Positions 14,123 to 27,006 are shown, numbered from the stretch's first letter. The stretch is DNA of 64,000 nt from Setophaga petechia (GCA_024362935.1 JANCRA010000014.1:10392758-10456757), one strand, 5' to 3'. Numbers and translations are program-made. The notes: generated by a model not told the origin, from the sequence alone.

Positions 14123-15332
14123 GCCTTTTTATGGCAGACCGTGGGAATAGCAAATTTCAAAATTACTCATGTATCACTTTCTGTTCACCTCTGCTGCTGT
14201 GTTTGTTCAATCCTCTGGTAGCCTTTGCATACTCTTAAAATACTTCCTTTTCCATCTAATTCCCTACATTTATTTCCCTCTTATTCTTTATCTAGCCCAA
14301 AGCATCCATCCTACTGCACCCCTTCTCTCTGCTTGACTGTGCCTTGCCATTGTACCAGCAGTGGTCTGTATCTGACATTTTCAGATTGCAGTTTATCCTT
14401 CCTTTTAAAGATTGCTGCTTGGCAGAGACTACAAAGAGCTCCCCAGGTGTTCTAGGTTCACTGTGGAAAATGGTTTCACACGGTTGTTGTAGATTCCCAT
14501 GATGTTGAAGCAGTTGAGTGAATGAATAGGAAACTGAATCCTTCATGGCTGATGGAGCTTTCAGAGCTGCCCTGGCTGCTCTGTCCTGCAGCTCCTGCTA
14601 ACGTGAGATCGCTTGCTCATTGCCTTTGGGCTGATTAATTGTTTTAGACACACCATCCTGCTTCCTTCTGCAGGGCTGCTGAGTAGAATCTTGGGTTTAA
14701 CCCATGTTATACCCACTATGGGAATGGTTTTAGGACTGGGCTGGACAAGCATTCCCAGTGTAATGTGTGGATACTCCAGCCTTCTGTAAACCATCCTGTC
14801 AGGTCTGGTTTATGTGCAAATCACAAGCTTTACTTTTGCAAATGGTTCCAATTTTTGTGAATGATCAAAGAGTTGCAGCACAACAGGATCACTTATGCCA
14901 GAGATGTGTCTGGATCAAAGGTTAACATTTTTTGCATGGAATATTCATTTTTAGTTTTGGTTGAACACTGCACAGTTTAGCTGGGAGCCATGGTCAGAGT
15001 TATGTTATCATTTAAGAAATGAACAAGCAGAGAATTGTGGTACATGTCTTAGCAAGGCAAGTGGAAATGGTGTTGAAACAGAAGTGGACATAAAGGAAGC
15101 TGGTTCAAAGAGACGATGCAGTAATGTGATGTCAGACACACAGAAATTTTGATAAGTGGGAGAAGGGAAGAGTGTCTGTGTCCAAGACACACAAGCCACA
15201 AGGGCCAGGGATCACCTGGGCAGGGACCTGCCCCTCCAGCAGCCCCCTCTGTGCGAGCTCTCAAGGTGAGCCAGTGCAGGCTGGAGTGGGCAGGGAGCGT
15301 CCCTGGGCAGCTGCAGCAGTGGCGCCTGCCTG

Positions 15333-15647
15333 CCTGGTGTGTGCCAGCCCTTGCTGGGCACTGCTCCCTGTGCCCTTTAGGGACTCTGTGTCTCACCTGG
15401 TGTGTGCCAGCCCTTGCTGGGCACTGCTCCCTGTGCCCTTTAAGGACTCTGTGTCTCACCTGGTGTGTGCCAGCTGTTGCTGGGCACTGCTCCCTGTGCC
15501 CTTTAGGGACTCTGTGTCTCACCTGGTGTGTGCCAGCCCTTGCTGGGCACTGCTCCCTGTGCCCTTTAGGGGCTCTGTGTCTCACCTGGTGTGTGCCAGC
15601 CCTTGCTGGGCACTGCTCCCTGTGCCCTTTAGGGGCTCTCTGTCTCA
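15333..15647. repeat. Minisatellite, 5 tandem copies of a 63-bp unit
   Basis: Five head-to-tail copies start at 15333, 15396, 15459, 15522 and 15585. Each begins cctggtgtgtgccag and ends tgtctca. All are 63 bp with no indels and differ by a few substitutions: copy 2 has taaggact, copy 3 has cagctgttgc, and copies 4 and 5 have aggggctct. Because 63 is a multiple of three, stop-free frames persist across the array. This explains the overlapping ORFs of 175 and 171 codons on the plus strand and 199 on the minus strand, whose translations repeat every 21 residues. The array is GC-rich inside a GC-rich patch (about 15175-15660). I consider it a non-coding VNTR-type locus; a repeat-bearing exon is not excluded but has no support. 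Confidence 0.95.
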
Positions 15648-16061
15648 CAGCTGGAAGATCTTTTTGGCCCTCTTAGGTGGACACTGAGATCTTTGCCCAA
15701 GCACTCACTTGGTGGCCTTTCTTTGAGAGATCTATGGTTCCTCCCTCACATCTCAAGTGGCTTGTTTGAATAAATGGTTTGAATGTGGAGATTAAAATAC
15801 AAATTCTGACAGTTTAGTGAACTGAACTGCACCACTTAATTATAATTTTTTTTGTCTGCTTGGAGTATTTAACCCTAGAGAGCACATTGCTTCACCATGC
15901 AGAGGTATTAGCTTACACTGCACTAATTTCTAGTTTGACTTCATAGGGATTTTGACATTAGATGGTGTCTTCATGTGCTACAGAAAAAGCAGTCTCTGCT
16001 TCTTTTCTCAAGCATGTCCCGATCTTATTGCTGGGCAATCATTAGCTTAACTTTCATTTGC

Positions 16062-16078
16062 AAATAAATAAATAAATG
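16062..16078. repeat. (AAAT)n microsatellite, short
   Basis: About four tandem AAAT units, followed by two related AATG units. Short simple repeat. Confidence 0.8.
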
Positions 16079-16233
16079 AATGAAACCTCTCATTAATAAG
16101 AAATTGGTGTGTGTGAAAGTCTGTTCTTTTAAACCCTCATAACTAGCCAAATAAAAACAGATTTCCACTGGACTACCAAAAGGCACATGTCCAACGTAGA
16201 AAGTGCATTTAATAACTTCCCCACTTCTGCTGC

Positions 16234-16247
16234 TTTTTTTTTTTTTT
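16234..16247 (+). repeat. Poly-T run (T14)
   Basis: Fourteen consecutive T residues. No retroposon body or target-site duplication was identified beside it. Confidence 0.85.
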
Positions 16248-16319
16248 ACATTGACATTAATCTCCTGTGCACATTTGGAATTTGGAATGGAGTAATTTTC
16301 TAGCTGCAGTGCTTCCAAT

Positions 16320-16560
16320 TTTAAATATTCTGTTTCCTTTCAGTTTTTCCAAGCAATTCAAAGATTAGTAACACTGTAAAACATCTAAAAGCATGCTGGA
16401 AGTTTCCTGCTGCTTCAAGTGTTGTGTTATGTTATCTTTGGAATAATTTTAAGGTCCCACTGGTGTAGTATAACAAGTTATTATGTCATGGAGCTTATTA
16501 GTATGCCTATGGGAAACATTAATTCACACTGACATCATACTACGTTTTTCAATAAATCAG
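16320..16560. promoter_or_regulatory. Candidate conserved non-coding block
   Basis: A complex, non-repetitive AT-rich block without ORFs. It carries cattaattcac, a tgacatcatac site resembling a CRE/AP-1-like core, and a caataaatca motif. Its texture suggests a conserved regulatory element, but nothing in a single sequence proves it. Confidence 0.2.
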
Positions 16561-19500
16561 GGTATTTTTTTTTTTAATTTTGGTTTTAAGAAATAGTGGT
16601 TTTGTTTTTTTTAATGAAAAAAAGTGATCAGATTATTTTTCATCCGCGCTGGGACACGAATGGAGTGGCTTGGAGGATGTGCGTCATTATCTCAGCGATG
16701 ACCTCTGCATTGTTGCAGGGAATGGAAAGAGCAGGGTTTTGGGTGGTTTGGAATCTTTATTTTTCTAGCATGTAGATGTTATTATAAAAGACTTTCTACT
16801 CTGCGATTAGCACAGCAGGCTTAAATTGCCTGGGCTCTGGTCATTATTATTTCTGTAATCCCAAAAGTTTATGATATTATTCAGGATCTAAAAAATGACA
16901 AAGTAGGCTTAAATTTGGTAAGGATTTAGTGTGTGATGCATTTCTTTTGGAGCTGAAAAGTCTGTTTTTGTTGACACAGAGAGCTGAAAAATGACCACAG
17001 ACCACAAAGGTCCCAAAGCATTGCCAGAGAAAATGTATAAAAAGGGAAATGCCCTTACTGTGCTGTCTGTATGCAATTGATTTTACTCCTGTTTCCCAGA
17101 TATACTGTTACTTAGAAAAACAAAAACAAACTATTTAAACTGTTGATTTGCCCATAGATCATGAATTAAACTAGGAATTGAATATAATTTCTATAGGATA
17201 GGTAAATTATTATTATTCTATTAAGACATCTGCATTTTACAGGCATTAATTGACTATCCAGATACATGACTGCAATTGCAGTTGTGCAGTTGGAGAGCAA
17301 GAGGCAGAGATCTTGCTTATGGGTACCACACAGGCTTCTGCAGCTCCAGAATGACCAGAGTTCACTCCCCCTTGGGCTCAGGTTGCCTGTGAGAGTACAG
17401 GCAGTTTTGCTGTTGTCACTGCATCACAGGGGGCATGCTGGAAATTTGGGCCTCCTCACTAGGGGCACTTCAGATGGAATAAATTTGCTGTAGAGCAATG
17501 TTTTGTGTGTGAGATATAATTCTTGGTAAGTGCTGCGTGCCACAACCAGATTGTGAAAGCTCTCAGTGTTTCTAAGGCCACTGTGACAAGTGGGAGCATG
17601 TACCATGAATAATGTTGATCCATGCTTTAAAAAACACTTTATGGGGAAGGTTTGTGGCATATCAGCCTTTCACTGTGGCAGGGCCAAGGGTGTTCCTTCA
17701 GGTTAGGCAGAACACTGTTGGGGTTAAAAGACTCCCATTTATGTTTTAGGGCTCTTGGGCCAGGTGGCTGGATGAGAGGCTGGTGTGAGATGATGTCTGT
17801 TTGCAGTCAACAGCATAGGCACACTTAGAACTTCAGCTAATAACGTGGAGGTTAAGTTAAAGTAATGAGGTAAAAAAAGGTAGGCAAGGTATACCCCCAA
17901 TGTTAACTTTTTCTGAAAGAAGTCACCTTGCAGTAGTAAGACTAACCTCACACTCATGTGACAAAGCAAAATCTGAGTGACTGTGCAAAGGCACTCACAT
18001 GAAACTGCTGGGTGAAAATTCAGTAGGAAACTGGAAATCTTTAGGTTTTTGCAGTAGGTGTTTAAAGCAAAGCATAAAAACCTAAAACTCTTATAAGACC
18101 CTTCAGAGAGAGCAACATTGCATCGACTGAGATGTTTTTCTCTTGATGATGAACTCCAGGCTGGGTGTCATGTACCAATATGTCCCTTGCCTAGGATGAC
18201 CACCTGTGTTTACTTTCAGTTCTTTTCCATCTAATTAACACTGAATAAAGTTCAGACATTTTAAGGCATCTAGTGTGATCCTGATCCCTTCCTCTGCTCT
18301 GTGAGCTGCTCTGGCTCAAGGGTATTCTATAGTTAATTCTCATATGTGGAAGAGGAGTTTGCACTAAAGCAGTTTCTGTAGTCTTTGCTGACTAAACCTA
18401 GGGGAAAAAAAAGTAGTGTTGGATGTCCCTACCAAATTACATTAATTAGAATTACTTTTTCTTAAGTAGTTAGTTCCAAATAATTTTCTGTGATTCGTTT
18501 TTCTGCCTTCCAAAAAATAAGTGGTTAATATTTTTCCTAACACGATGCCTTTTGATCATTTTTGCAAGAATGTGGCAATTTCTGATATCAAAGTTAAGAA
18601 AGGCTTAACGAATTAAATAAATCATTTAAAAATGCAGACATTAGCTATAAAAGTGACAAGCATATTATCTTAGTGTCGTTTCTGAGTCACTGGGAGCAGA
18701 AAGGCAGTGATTTATATTCTGGGCTTAATGGCTGGTCTTGTCCATAAATGCAGGGGGTGCCAAAAGCCCCACTGCTGTTCCCTGGCAGCAGCCCCAGAGC
18801 TGTCCCAGCTGAAGGAGCAGGGTGGTGCTCACAGAAATACAGAGGGGGAAATCTCCTCCACAGCCCTGGGCCAGGGCACAGGGGAGGAGGTGCCCAAAGG
18901 CTCCTTCCCACCACCTGGAGAAAGGCACTGATTATTGTGAGCAGGACCTCCTGGGAGGGAAAGGGCAGCATGGAAATGGATTAGGGCTGCAAAGGAGCCT
19001 AGGAGAGGCACCTTCTGTTTTTCTGTTTTTGTGGATTCACTTGGTGCCATTTCCCATTACGCTTCTGTTTTCCATCCATATATTTTTATGGAAGACTTAC
19101 AGTCTCCTTCTAGAACTCGCTTTGTTTTCTTTGGGTGAAGCAGCCTCCAAAACCTCACTCCTCTAATCATGAGAGTGCTCAGATGCTGGGGGATACTGAA
19201 TGGCCAAATACTGTATCAGGAGAAGGAACAATTATAAAGGTTGGGTTATGAATGCAGTGTTTGTGGAAGTGTCTACTACAGCAACAGCAATAGAAGATAA
19301 ACAACCAGCACTAAAATACAAAAGAAAGATGATGAATATACATGTATCTGACAGGAAGATCCATGAAAGTACAAAGCAGCTCAATTTTATGAAAATATAA
19401 AGATGCATTTCTTCTTTTACTAACCTAGATCAGAAGAATTATCATGCATTAAAATAAGCAATTTATACCAAAATTTGCCAGTCAGTTTGGAAGCAAGTTT

Positions 19501-20737
19501 AAACACAAGTCAGCATCAAGCTATGATATCTTTTTAATGTATGTCAGCCTTACTTTATACTGAAAAATTAACTGGCTATATAATGATTTACATTATTTTA
19601 AAAGTAATTGCAACACTACACATGAATAAAATGCATAAAATATAGTTTTACTGAGTTTATCTCTTGTAAACAACAATGTAAATAAAAAAACAAGGTGAAT
19701 GATACACAAGAAGGTTATTTCTTTCTTTAAAAAAAGTTAAAATATGTAGCAAAGAAGTAAAGATCAAACCCCATAAAATATATCATTTATATGCCACTGT
19801 GTTATAGAACAGCATGGACATCCTTAATGAGAACTGCTGCTATAAGAATATTTCCATGGGTTTTTTTCCAGGCACACTGTGGCAAAAAGGAGCTGTCCTC
19901 TGGGAATTAAATAGTAATAAAAATGTTGGGAGGAGGTGGGCAGCAGAGGTTAAGAACAAAAAAAGAACAAACACGGTACTTGAATTTTTTTCCCTTCTAC
20001 CAGTTCATCATCCTTTGCAACAGATTGAGGTACAGAATTTGCAAAACGTACGTGGAGAGCTTTTTACTGCTTATTTTTTTTAATCTCTGAAGTCCAACGG
20101 TGATGATGAAGGTAGCTGTGACATTTGCAATTTTCCATGCACCAGCCCATTCCATTTTCTTCCCTGGTGCCACTTACATGGTACAGTAAGCCTCCAGCAC
20201 TGACAATAATTATAGCCTGAATAAAATGAAGAAGGTAATATGAACAAAGCTCTGCTGTAATTGCCTTTTCATTATTTGCTAACAGTTAGTTATTCAGTCA
20301 CAGGGAAAAAATTACACAGTAATTGGTTGACAATAGGAAGCTAAAGCTAAATTCCAGAACTATGATATTTTTGCGTGTTGGTCTTTTAGACCTTTTATTC
20401 ATATTTTGATTAAACAGCTAGAGCATTAAAGTGAAATATAAATGTAGTCTTGGTTCAGATTCCATAACATTAGTTTCCATCCCACACAATTTTCACTCAG
20501 TTTTGAATTTTAAGCTATCACATATGGCAGCCCTGTAAATATTGTAGCCTTATTGACTTTGAAATACAGATTTGCAACTCTCATTCATTTAGTTTAACAG
20601 CAGCAAAGAATCCCTTTCACCTTAATGCTTCAAAAAAGTGTCCAGTGTGACTATGTGCAAACAATTTAACGGTGCAGTTCTGCCTTATTTGAGATACTCG
20701 GGTAGAGGAATGCCAGTCTAAATGGATATTTTATTCT

Positions 20738-20750
20738 GGGGGGGGGGGGG
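20738..20750 (+). repeat. Poly-G run (G13)
   Basis: Thirteen consecutive G residues in AT-rich DNA. It is a mononucleotide tract prone to length variation and sequencing error, so the true length may differ. Confidence 0.85.
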
Positions 20751-21779
20751 TTAACCAACAAAAAATCTTTATCTACTCATGTGATTTTGTAGATGTGGGT
20801 GCCCAAAGTGATGTGATCAGTCCCTACATGGCAGCTGAGCAGGGGCACCCTCTCAAGGGCATACACAGGTTTTGTGACCCTACAATGTGAAACTGTTGCT
20901 GATTAGTCTCAAGGATCTGCGAGAAAATTTGCTTCTGATATTTGTTTTTCTAGCCTTTATCTCTTTTATTATCTTTATTCTCGAGTTTTATGTGAACCTC
21001 AAGTTGCAGCTGAAACTTCTTCATTTATTCTTTAATTACTTTAAAATATGGGGGTTTAATCTCTACTTTTGTCCCAGCTGGGCAAAAAGACCACTGAGTG
21101 CATTCTACTGAAGCTGCTTCACCTGCCTAAAGTTCAGCATTTGTTTAAATTTTACAGTTATTTAATGTCACTATTAATTCCTCAGAAATTCAGGTGTTAC
21201 ATATGAAAATGATGAAAATGACAGGTCAAGTTCTGCATTTTTTTGTATTTATTTTATTGCATTCAGTAGCTTAGTAGTACTATTCTGATTGGTGTGAGAT
21301 GCGCAAGGCTGTAATGTCGTGAAAAGTTTTAATTCCTAACTTTTTGCCCCTGTACTTGGGTTGTCACTTGCAATGAATTGCTACCTGTGAATGTGTCAAT
21401 GGGCTTTAAAATACTTTTATCCCCTTGTATCTGGTAAAGTCTTTAAAAGGGAACAGAAACTAAGGGCTGGACTGAAGTGAGCTCAGTATACTTCATCAGA
21501 AATTTGATTAATTCCTATAAAGCATAATTATTAGTTTTTCATCAAGCAAATTTTTGCCAGTCTCAGGTATAAATTTCAGTGGACTAAATAAGAGTTTCAG
21601 CTGGGTCAGAAACTAGAGGAATTATTGTACCTTGTATTCTGGGTCATGCACCTTTCTGAACGTTCAAACTCCAGCACACCAATTGCTAGAGGTAGAAAAA
21701 ATCCTGCAGAAGATGAAACCAAGCAAAGTGTGAGTTAAAGCACATTTACAATGGATTATTTGAAGAGTTTAATTCTTGT

Positions 21780-21977
21780 CAGAGTGGGCTGCCCTTCACT
21801 GGGCCCTGGAGGATGGGCTGTGGGAGCCTGGCCCAGGGCAGTGACCATGGGATGGGCTCCGGCTCCTCCGGCTGCCTGGGAACGCGGCTCTCGCCCGACC
21901 AAAATCGAGCAGGGAAAGCTCCTTCCTGGGCTCTTCATGAATGTAATCTGCAAGGCAAAGCCATGCCTTGTTATTCT
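21780..21977. other. Short GC-rich patch with a CpG cluster
   Basis: Seven CpG dinucleotides fall within 21860-21907, whereas most of this window is strongly CpG-poor. The patch is far too short for a normal CpG island. ORFs of 139 codons (21751-22170 plus) and 151 codons (21756-22211 minus) overlap it on opposite strands, and neither matches a family I know. It could be a fragment of an old GC-rich element or a locally unmethylated site. Confidence 0.5.
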
Positions 21978-22048
21978 GGGCCTGATCCAAATGGCAGTGA
22001 TATCAATGGAAATCTTCCTGCTGGGTTCAGCAAACTCTGGATGGGGCC
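21978..22048. repeat. Degenerate palindromic amniote repeat
   Basis: The left end gggcctgatccaa is mirrored by a decayed complement ending ctggatggggcc, with tatcaatggaaatcttcc in the middle. From memory, turtle, crocodile and bird genomes carry many near-palindromic copies with this form: a gggcctgatc end, a central caatggaaa section and a complementary end. This copy is old and diverged. It is non-coding. The family name is uncertain, and a library search would be needed to name it. Confidence 0.55.
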
Positions 22049-22189
22049 TTCCAAAGCAAAGAGCCGAAGGAAGTGCCGGCAATAAACAAACGTACCCCAT
22101 CAGCCCCGTTCTGATGTATATTTCATACTTTGCCCTTACTTTTATTTCGAGTCCTAGATCTTTATTATAATCAGTCAGAGTCCTGGCTT

Positions 22190-22560
22190 TCAAGTTGTGA
22201 ATGGGCATCATAATTATCTAATGCAACTACTCCAGAAATCAGATTAGTAATTAGCTGAACCAAACTGATTGGTGTGACTTCCTGAATGCATCTCTTTAAT
22301 GTTGAACATTTGCTTTGTGCTTGAAGGATTTGTTTGTGTGTTTCTTGTATGTGATGAGAGGTTCTCTGTAATTAGCTCCTGGGGGACAGCATATTCTAAC
22401 AGTTAAAGAATAATTGCAGCCCTATGAAATGTGAAATGGCTTGGGCTGGCTTTTGTTGCAGCTTAATTGTATGCAACAAGTACAGGAGGCTTTTCATTTC
22501 ACATCATGATAGTAAAGATGTAGCTTTCATAAATAAAGAAAGGAATTTTGTACAGTGGTA
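22190..22560. promoter_or_regulatory. Candidate conserved non-coding block (homeodomain-site rich)
   Basis: A complex, ORF-free block with repeated TAAT-type cores (cataattatctaatgc, agtaattagctg, tgtaattagctc, agaataattgcag) and no sign of repeats. Clusters of such cores are typical of developmental enhancers conserved across vertebrates. The function is inferred from composition and motif density only. Confidence 0.35.
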
Positions 22561-22691
22561 AATAGTCTCTAATGTGTTAATTTTGCAGGAAAAAACAAAA
22601 CAAACAAAGCACATTTGAGAATTCTCGGTGTTATTGAAGTAGATGTTCATCATTGTTTCATTAGCTTGTAGTTTCCATGTATGACTTTTAT

Positions 22692-22703
22692 AAAAAAAAA
22701 AAA
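22692..22703 (+). repeat. Poly-A run (A12)
   Basis: Twelve consecutive A residues followed by a purine-rich stretch. No retroposon body is visible upstream. Confidence 0.8.
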
Positions 22704-25700
22704 GGAAGAGAAAAACAAGTGTGGCAATAAAAGAAAAATGACTTGGTGGTCAGTCTGAAGCATCTAATTTTCCTTGGGAATAAAAATTTAAATGCTTCTT
22801 CTAAAATTTTGTAGGAAGAGAAATAGAGTTTTTTGGACAGCAGTTACAATAGTGTTCTGGTAAAATTACTTGAATGGAAAAAGAAACCTAGTATTTAACA
22901 TATTTTCATTGGAAAAAACGAGAGAGACAAAGTGTTCTTTATTTTCCTCTGTTCATACATGGGTGTGTTCTTTCCTTGCCTGTAGGATATTGCTGTTGAC
23001 TGCTCCTAATAATGGCAGCAGTCCCTCCTACCTTGCAGTCTGCTCACAGTCGCCAGTGCCACTTGCCTTACCACTCTGTGTCTGTCAGAGAACTGATTTG
23101 GGGGTACCACACTGCATGCAGCAGAGAGCCCTTGTGTGCCTGCCCTTGCACGTAGCCTGAGTTTGCTGACTGTTAATGTGTCTTGTGCCTAATGCCTACA
23201 GATAGGATTGCTGGATGCTACTCACAGGAGGGCATTTGGAATGCAGAAGGTTTTCCATCCGCTACCCAATTTACTGGCCTGATGCATCCATCCTTGCCAT
23301 TCTGCACATCAGAATGATGGGTGCTAATTCAATATTTATTGATACCCAATTGGTATTGTTCAATTACCAGCACTTTGCTCTGTGATTGTAAGATGAATTA
23401 TCCCTAGATTAATCATAGTATTCATGCATATGTTTTTCCCTTTAATGAAAAGACAAAATTGTGTAAGTTTGAGTTTAGGTTAATTATCAAAGCTCTTGAA
23501 CAATCCTTGCCATAGACAGCATTGCTGCAGCATAGCTACAATGCCTGTCCATTCCTAGGCTAGTGGCATGTAGCATTTATTTATTTTTTCAGTATAGATG
23601 ACAGTGATGCTGGAGTCTCATCGTCATCTAGATCTGATAACTGTGAGTCATTTTGATATGGTTCTGGGCTAATATACAGTGTCAGACTCTCAATGTCATC
23701 TTGTCACTACCACTTCTTTCCATAGCATTGCCATAGGCAATAGCTCTGCTGCTGCATTTCCTTCAGGGGTTTCCCTGCAAGGCTGCAGATCCTGTGAGGA
23801 GTCACCACAGGAGCTGTGCATCCCTGATAACAGGAGGAGAGCAGAGCTGTGTCCCACACAGCTCCCCTGCCATGGCTGAGCTTCACTACTATGCTTGGTG
23901 GGAGCCAGGTCATGGGATGCTGCTGTTTTTTCTTTGGCAGTGTCTCAGGAATTTGATGTGCAAGTCCTCAGCCACTGCATTCCTCTCAACGGGGAAAGGG
24001 AGGGTGTCCTGCTCCTGCTGTGCTTCCCTTGGGTGTTGAAGCAGTTCTGATAAGAAACAAAGCATTTATTTGTCCAACCTTGTGTTTTTACACTGCTCCC
24101 TGCAACACAACAAGACCTCAATGTAGCTGTTGAATGGCTGTCACTTTTGCCATGGAAAGTCCTTTGACAGAGGAAGTGAGAGCAGTGGGTGACCTAGTAA
24201 TGAGATTGAAATTCTGCCTGTGCCAAAGGCTCGTAGGAAATGGCAGTGAAAAACTCTGAATATGTGCTTGCTCTGCACTGTGACCTTGTGTACTGCTACC
24301 TTATGTACTTTGTGTTCCTCTGTGCAACAGCTGGCCAAACTGGGTTTGAACAGGGCAGCTTTTGTCTGTATCTGACAAGTAGGAATGGCTCAGAAGACAG
24401 GTTAATTCAATGAAGGTATTTTTGTTTAGCCACTAGTGTTATAAAAACAATATTCTGCACACAACGGAAAAAAAATGGTCTTTTGTGGGAATTCTACATC
24501 TATTTGAAAATATTATCAAAATTATCAGTATTTTCTAAGCAGAAGCCTAGTGTTTGGTGAATAGAAATGTTAAACTTCTTGAAAGCTTTTTACTAAAATT
24601 CTGGAGAATGTTGCTATGAAAGTGGTTGAAAATGGTCTGGTGTTAACAAGTTTTAGATTGTGCTTAGGATGCTAAATGTAAATGGGAGAGATGATTGTCT
24701 TGAAGTACCTCTAAGCTATGTGCTTCCTACTTGTTTCTCGTCCTGAAGGGTAAGAATATCCACTCTTTTCCTCATAGGACTAGGAGGAAAACACAAGAGA
24801 AGTTAAATGTCTCGAGTATGTTGGGCATATAGGTGAAATTTATTTTTATTAAATACAGATTGCTATAATTCTCGGTGAATGGTCATCTTGGCCAGTAGAA
24901 CCATACTTGTCTTGATTTCCTTGTGGAAAAGTGACCCAAGACTGTGCCTAATTCTTTAGAAAAAAACCCAATTCTGCTTATAATGTGATAGGTGGCTTTT
25001 TCTCAAACAGTCTGTAAGAAGAATGAAGTATAAACTAAAAGAGAATTTTTCCCCCATTAAGTGTCTTCATGACAAAAGGTTATTGACTTGACAGGACTTA
25101 ATTGCTTGTCAGAGTATTTTTTTCCTCTGAAACTGTGTGGTTTATTAGCTTCCACAGAGGAGGCTGCACTGGGGGCACAGTTCAGATGTGGTGGAATCTG
25201 CCAAGCCCTTTGCCTCTGGTTCAGCTCTAAAACCTTTATCCACTTCTCAGCTGGGCTCAAAAGAGATCACTTGGCAAATGACTTGTTTAATGTCAGGGAG
25301 TATTTTAGGTGACTAAGTGCTTATAAAAGCATGGGGATCTCCCAGATCTCTGCTTTCATATTTGCATTTAAATAAATAGATATTTGAGAGGATTCAGTAG
25401 AGGTTTTTTGACTAGTACAGGGCAAAGGTGCAAGTGTTAATTTTAATGAATAGATCAATCTAGAAAATTTCATGTTTGGTAGGTTAGTCCAAGCTTCTGT
25501 CTCACTGACTTGGATTGGAATAGAGAGACAGGATAACATAAGTGCTCAGTAATGCCACAAGTCAGTGATTATTTCCAGCAAGTATGAAACAAGAAGATGA
25601 ATGGAATTTTTCCAAACTTGAGTTCTTCAATTAAATAATAACTTCTTGAAGTAGTGTTCACTGGTGGAAAGCTGGTCAGCCCATAAATCATGGATATTAC

Positions 25701-26154
25701 TTTTCTTTCCATGTAGTTAGGAGCATAAACAATTGTATCACTACTATTTTTAAATATTCCCTGACATGAAAATGAATACAGAATTTGGAGTGCATGCTCA
25801 AATTGCATTTGACATCTCATAAAGTCAAGACATGATTATTACAGCTCAAACTTGAAGAATAACGTCCAAAACTAATGTCATCCTTTAAAAGGCACCACAC
25901 TTTGTCTTGCTAACATAAATGCAGCATAAATGCAAATATGACCAAGAGTCTGATAGCATAACTAGCATAAACTGTTTCTGAGTGTTTACCTATAGGGAAA
26001 GCCTTTGTTGCTGTGTGGCTGGGTTGATAAGTGAGTTACTGAAGTCACTCAGGTGGGTACAGTGAGCTGAGAGAAGCAGTTTTACTGCCCTACCCTAAGA
26101 AGAATAGTTTTGTTTGTCTTCTACTTAATCTTTCTAAGCAGAGGGTCTTGGCTA

Positions 26155-26215
26155 ACTGAAGTCAATTCAAATCTTGCCATGACTTCAATGGGTTTTGAGT
26201 CGGTTCTTTGAGCCT
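26155..26215. repeat. Palindromic repeat relic (gaagtcaat / gacttcaatgg type)
   Basis: The left half has ctgaagtcaattc and the right half catgacttcaatgg, near-complements of each other, with aaatcttgc between them and ttttgagtcggttc at the right end. This is the core form of the same palindromic repeat class as 21978-22048. The copy is short and diverged. Assignment rests on remembered motif form, not on a search. Confidence 0.55.
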
Positions 26216-27006
26216 TTAATATTTGTTACATTTTGACATGAGTATATTTGCACTCAAAAAGTGGCAAGCGAACCTGGATTTTTTCTTATGTTATGTAGTG
26301 CTTATTTTACTGTGCTCTTAAGACATCCTAACAATTATTCCTTCCTGTGCACGGAGCATCCATATGATTTGTGTTTCTTTTCAGTACTTAAAACTAATCT
26401 TTGTTTTCTCAGGCTTTTAGGTGGGACACTTACCTTAATCCTCTTATGTTTGTATGCCTTGAAGTGATGGCGCTTTGTATGATTTAGGATTTCAAGAGCC
26501 TGACTTAGAATCTTGAGGTCAGCTTGACCTTCTTTGTTGGATGGTAATTTTTTTTTTTGCTACCACAATTGTGAGTAATTCTCAGAAGTTTTGCTAACTC
26601 TCCAGCCCTAGTTTGCTTTCTTTTCTCCCCCTGCCCCTCCAACACATGCACACAATTATTTCTTTTTTATTTCCTTTTCTCGGGCTTATTACTTGCCTAT
26701 GATCTGAGGTTTTTCAGCAATTAAAAATGGCCATTCTTTCTTAGAATAATTTTATTTTGAATCTTTATCCTTTTCCTTGCTAAGGACTAAAATTTTGCTA
26801 TGCTAAGCAAGGACATAATATTCTCATTTTGTAATTTCTTAATATTGAGTTGTTGGTATTTTGTTGCTTTATTAAATTGGCCTTTAGTGAATAAATTTTT
26901 TCTTTCATTCAAACCTTTTAAGGAAAAATACCATTTTTGTTAGAAGTTAAGAAAGCAGAGCGCATTGATCATTTCCTAAATCAACTACAACACATTATCA
27001 TTTTTT

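Larger units (their letters stand above)
12961..15170. other. AT-rich non-coding stretch
   Basis: No gene is recognised. There is a very AT-rich segment at about 13335-13460 with runs of ATA and TAT, and a long poly-T run at 14095-14122. Small ORFs near 13.3-13.7 and 14.2-14.8 kb have no recognisable domain. Confidence 0.65.
15660..21779. other. AT-rich non-coding stretch
   Basis: No gene is recognised. Simple sequence includes an (AAAT)n stretch at about 16062-16078, T14 at 16234-16247 and G13 at 20738-20750. A GC-richer patch at about 18720-18960 has overlapping ORFs on both strands (up to 114 codons) without any known domain. The remainder is AT-rich with short chance ORFs. Confidence 0.65.

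Noticed and set aside
15333..15647. CRISPR-like array
   Set aside because: The copies are directly adjacent with no unique spacers, the unit is 63 bp and the context is a vertebrate genome. It is a minisatellite.
15049..15687. Overlapping ORFs of 199 (minus), 175 and 171 (plus) codons
   Set aside because: They are a consequence of the 63-bp unit being a multiple of three with no stops. The frames overlap on opposite strands and have no known motif.
21751..22211. 139-codon plus and 151-codon minus ORFs as an exon
   Set aside because: They overlap antiparallel across a CpG-rich patch and a palindromic repeat relic, with no domain.
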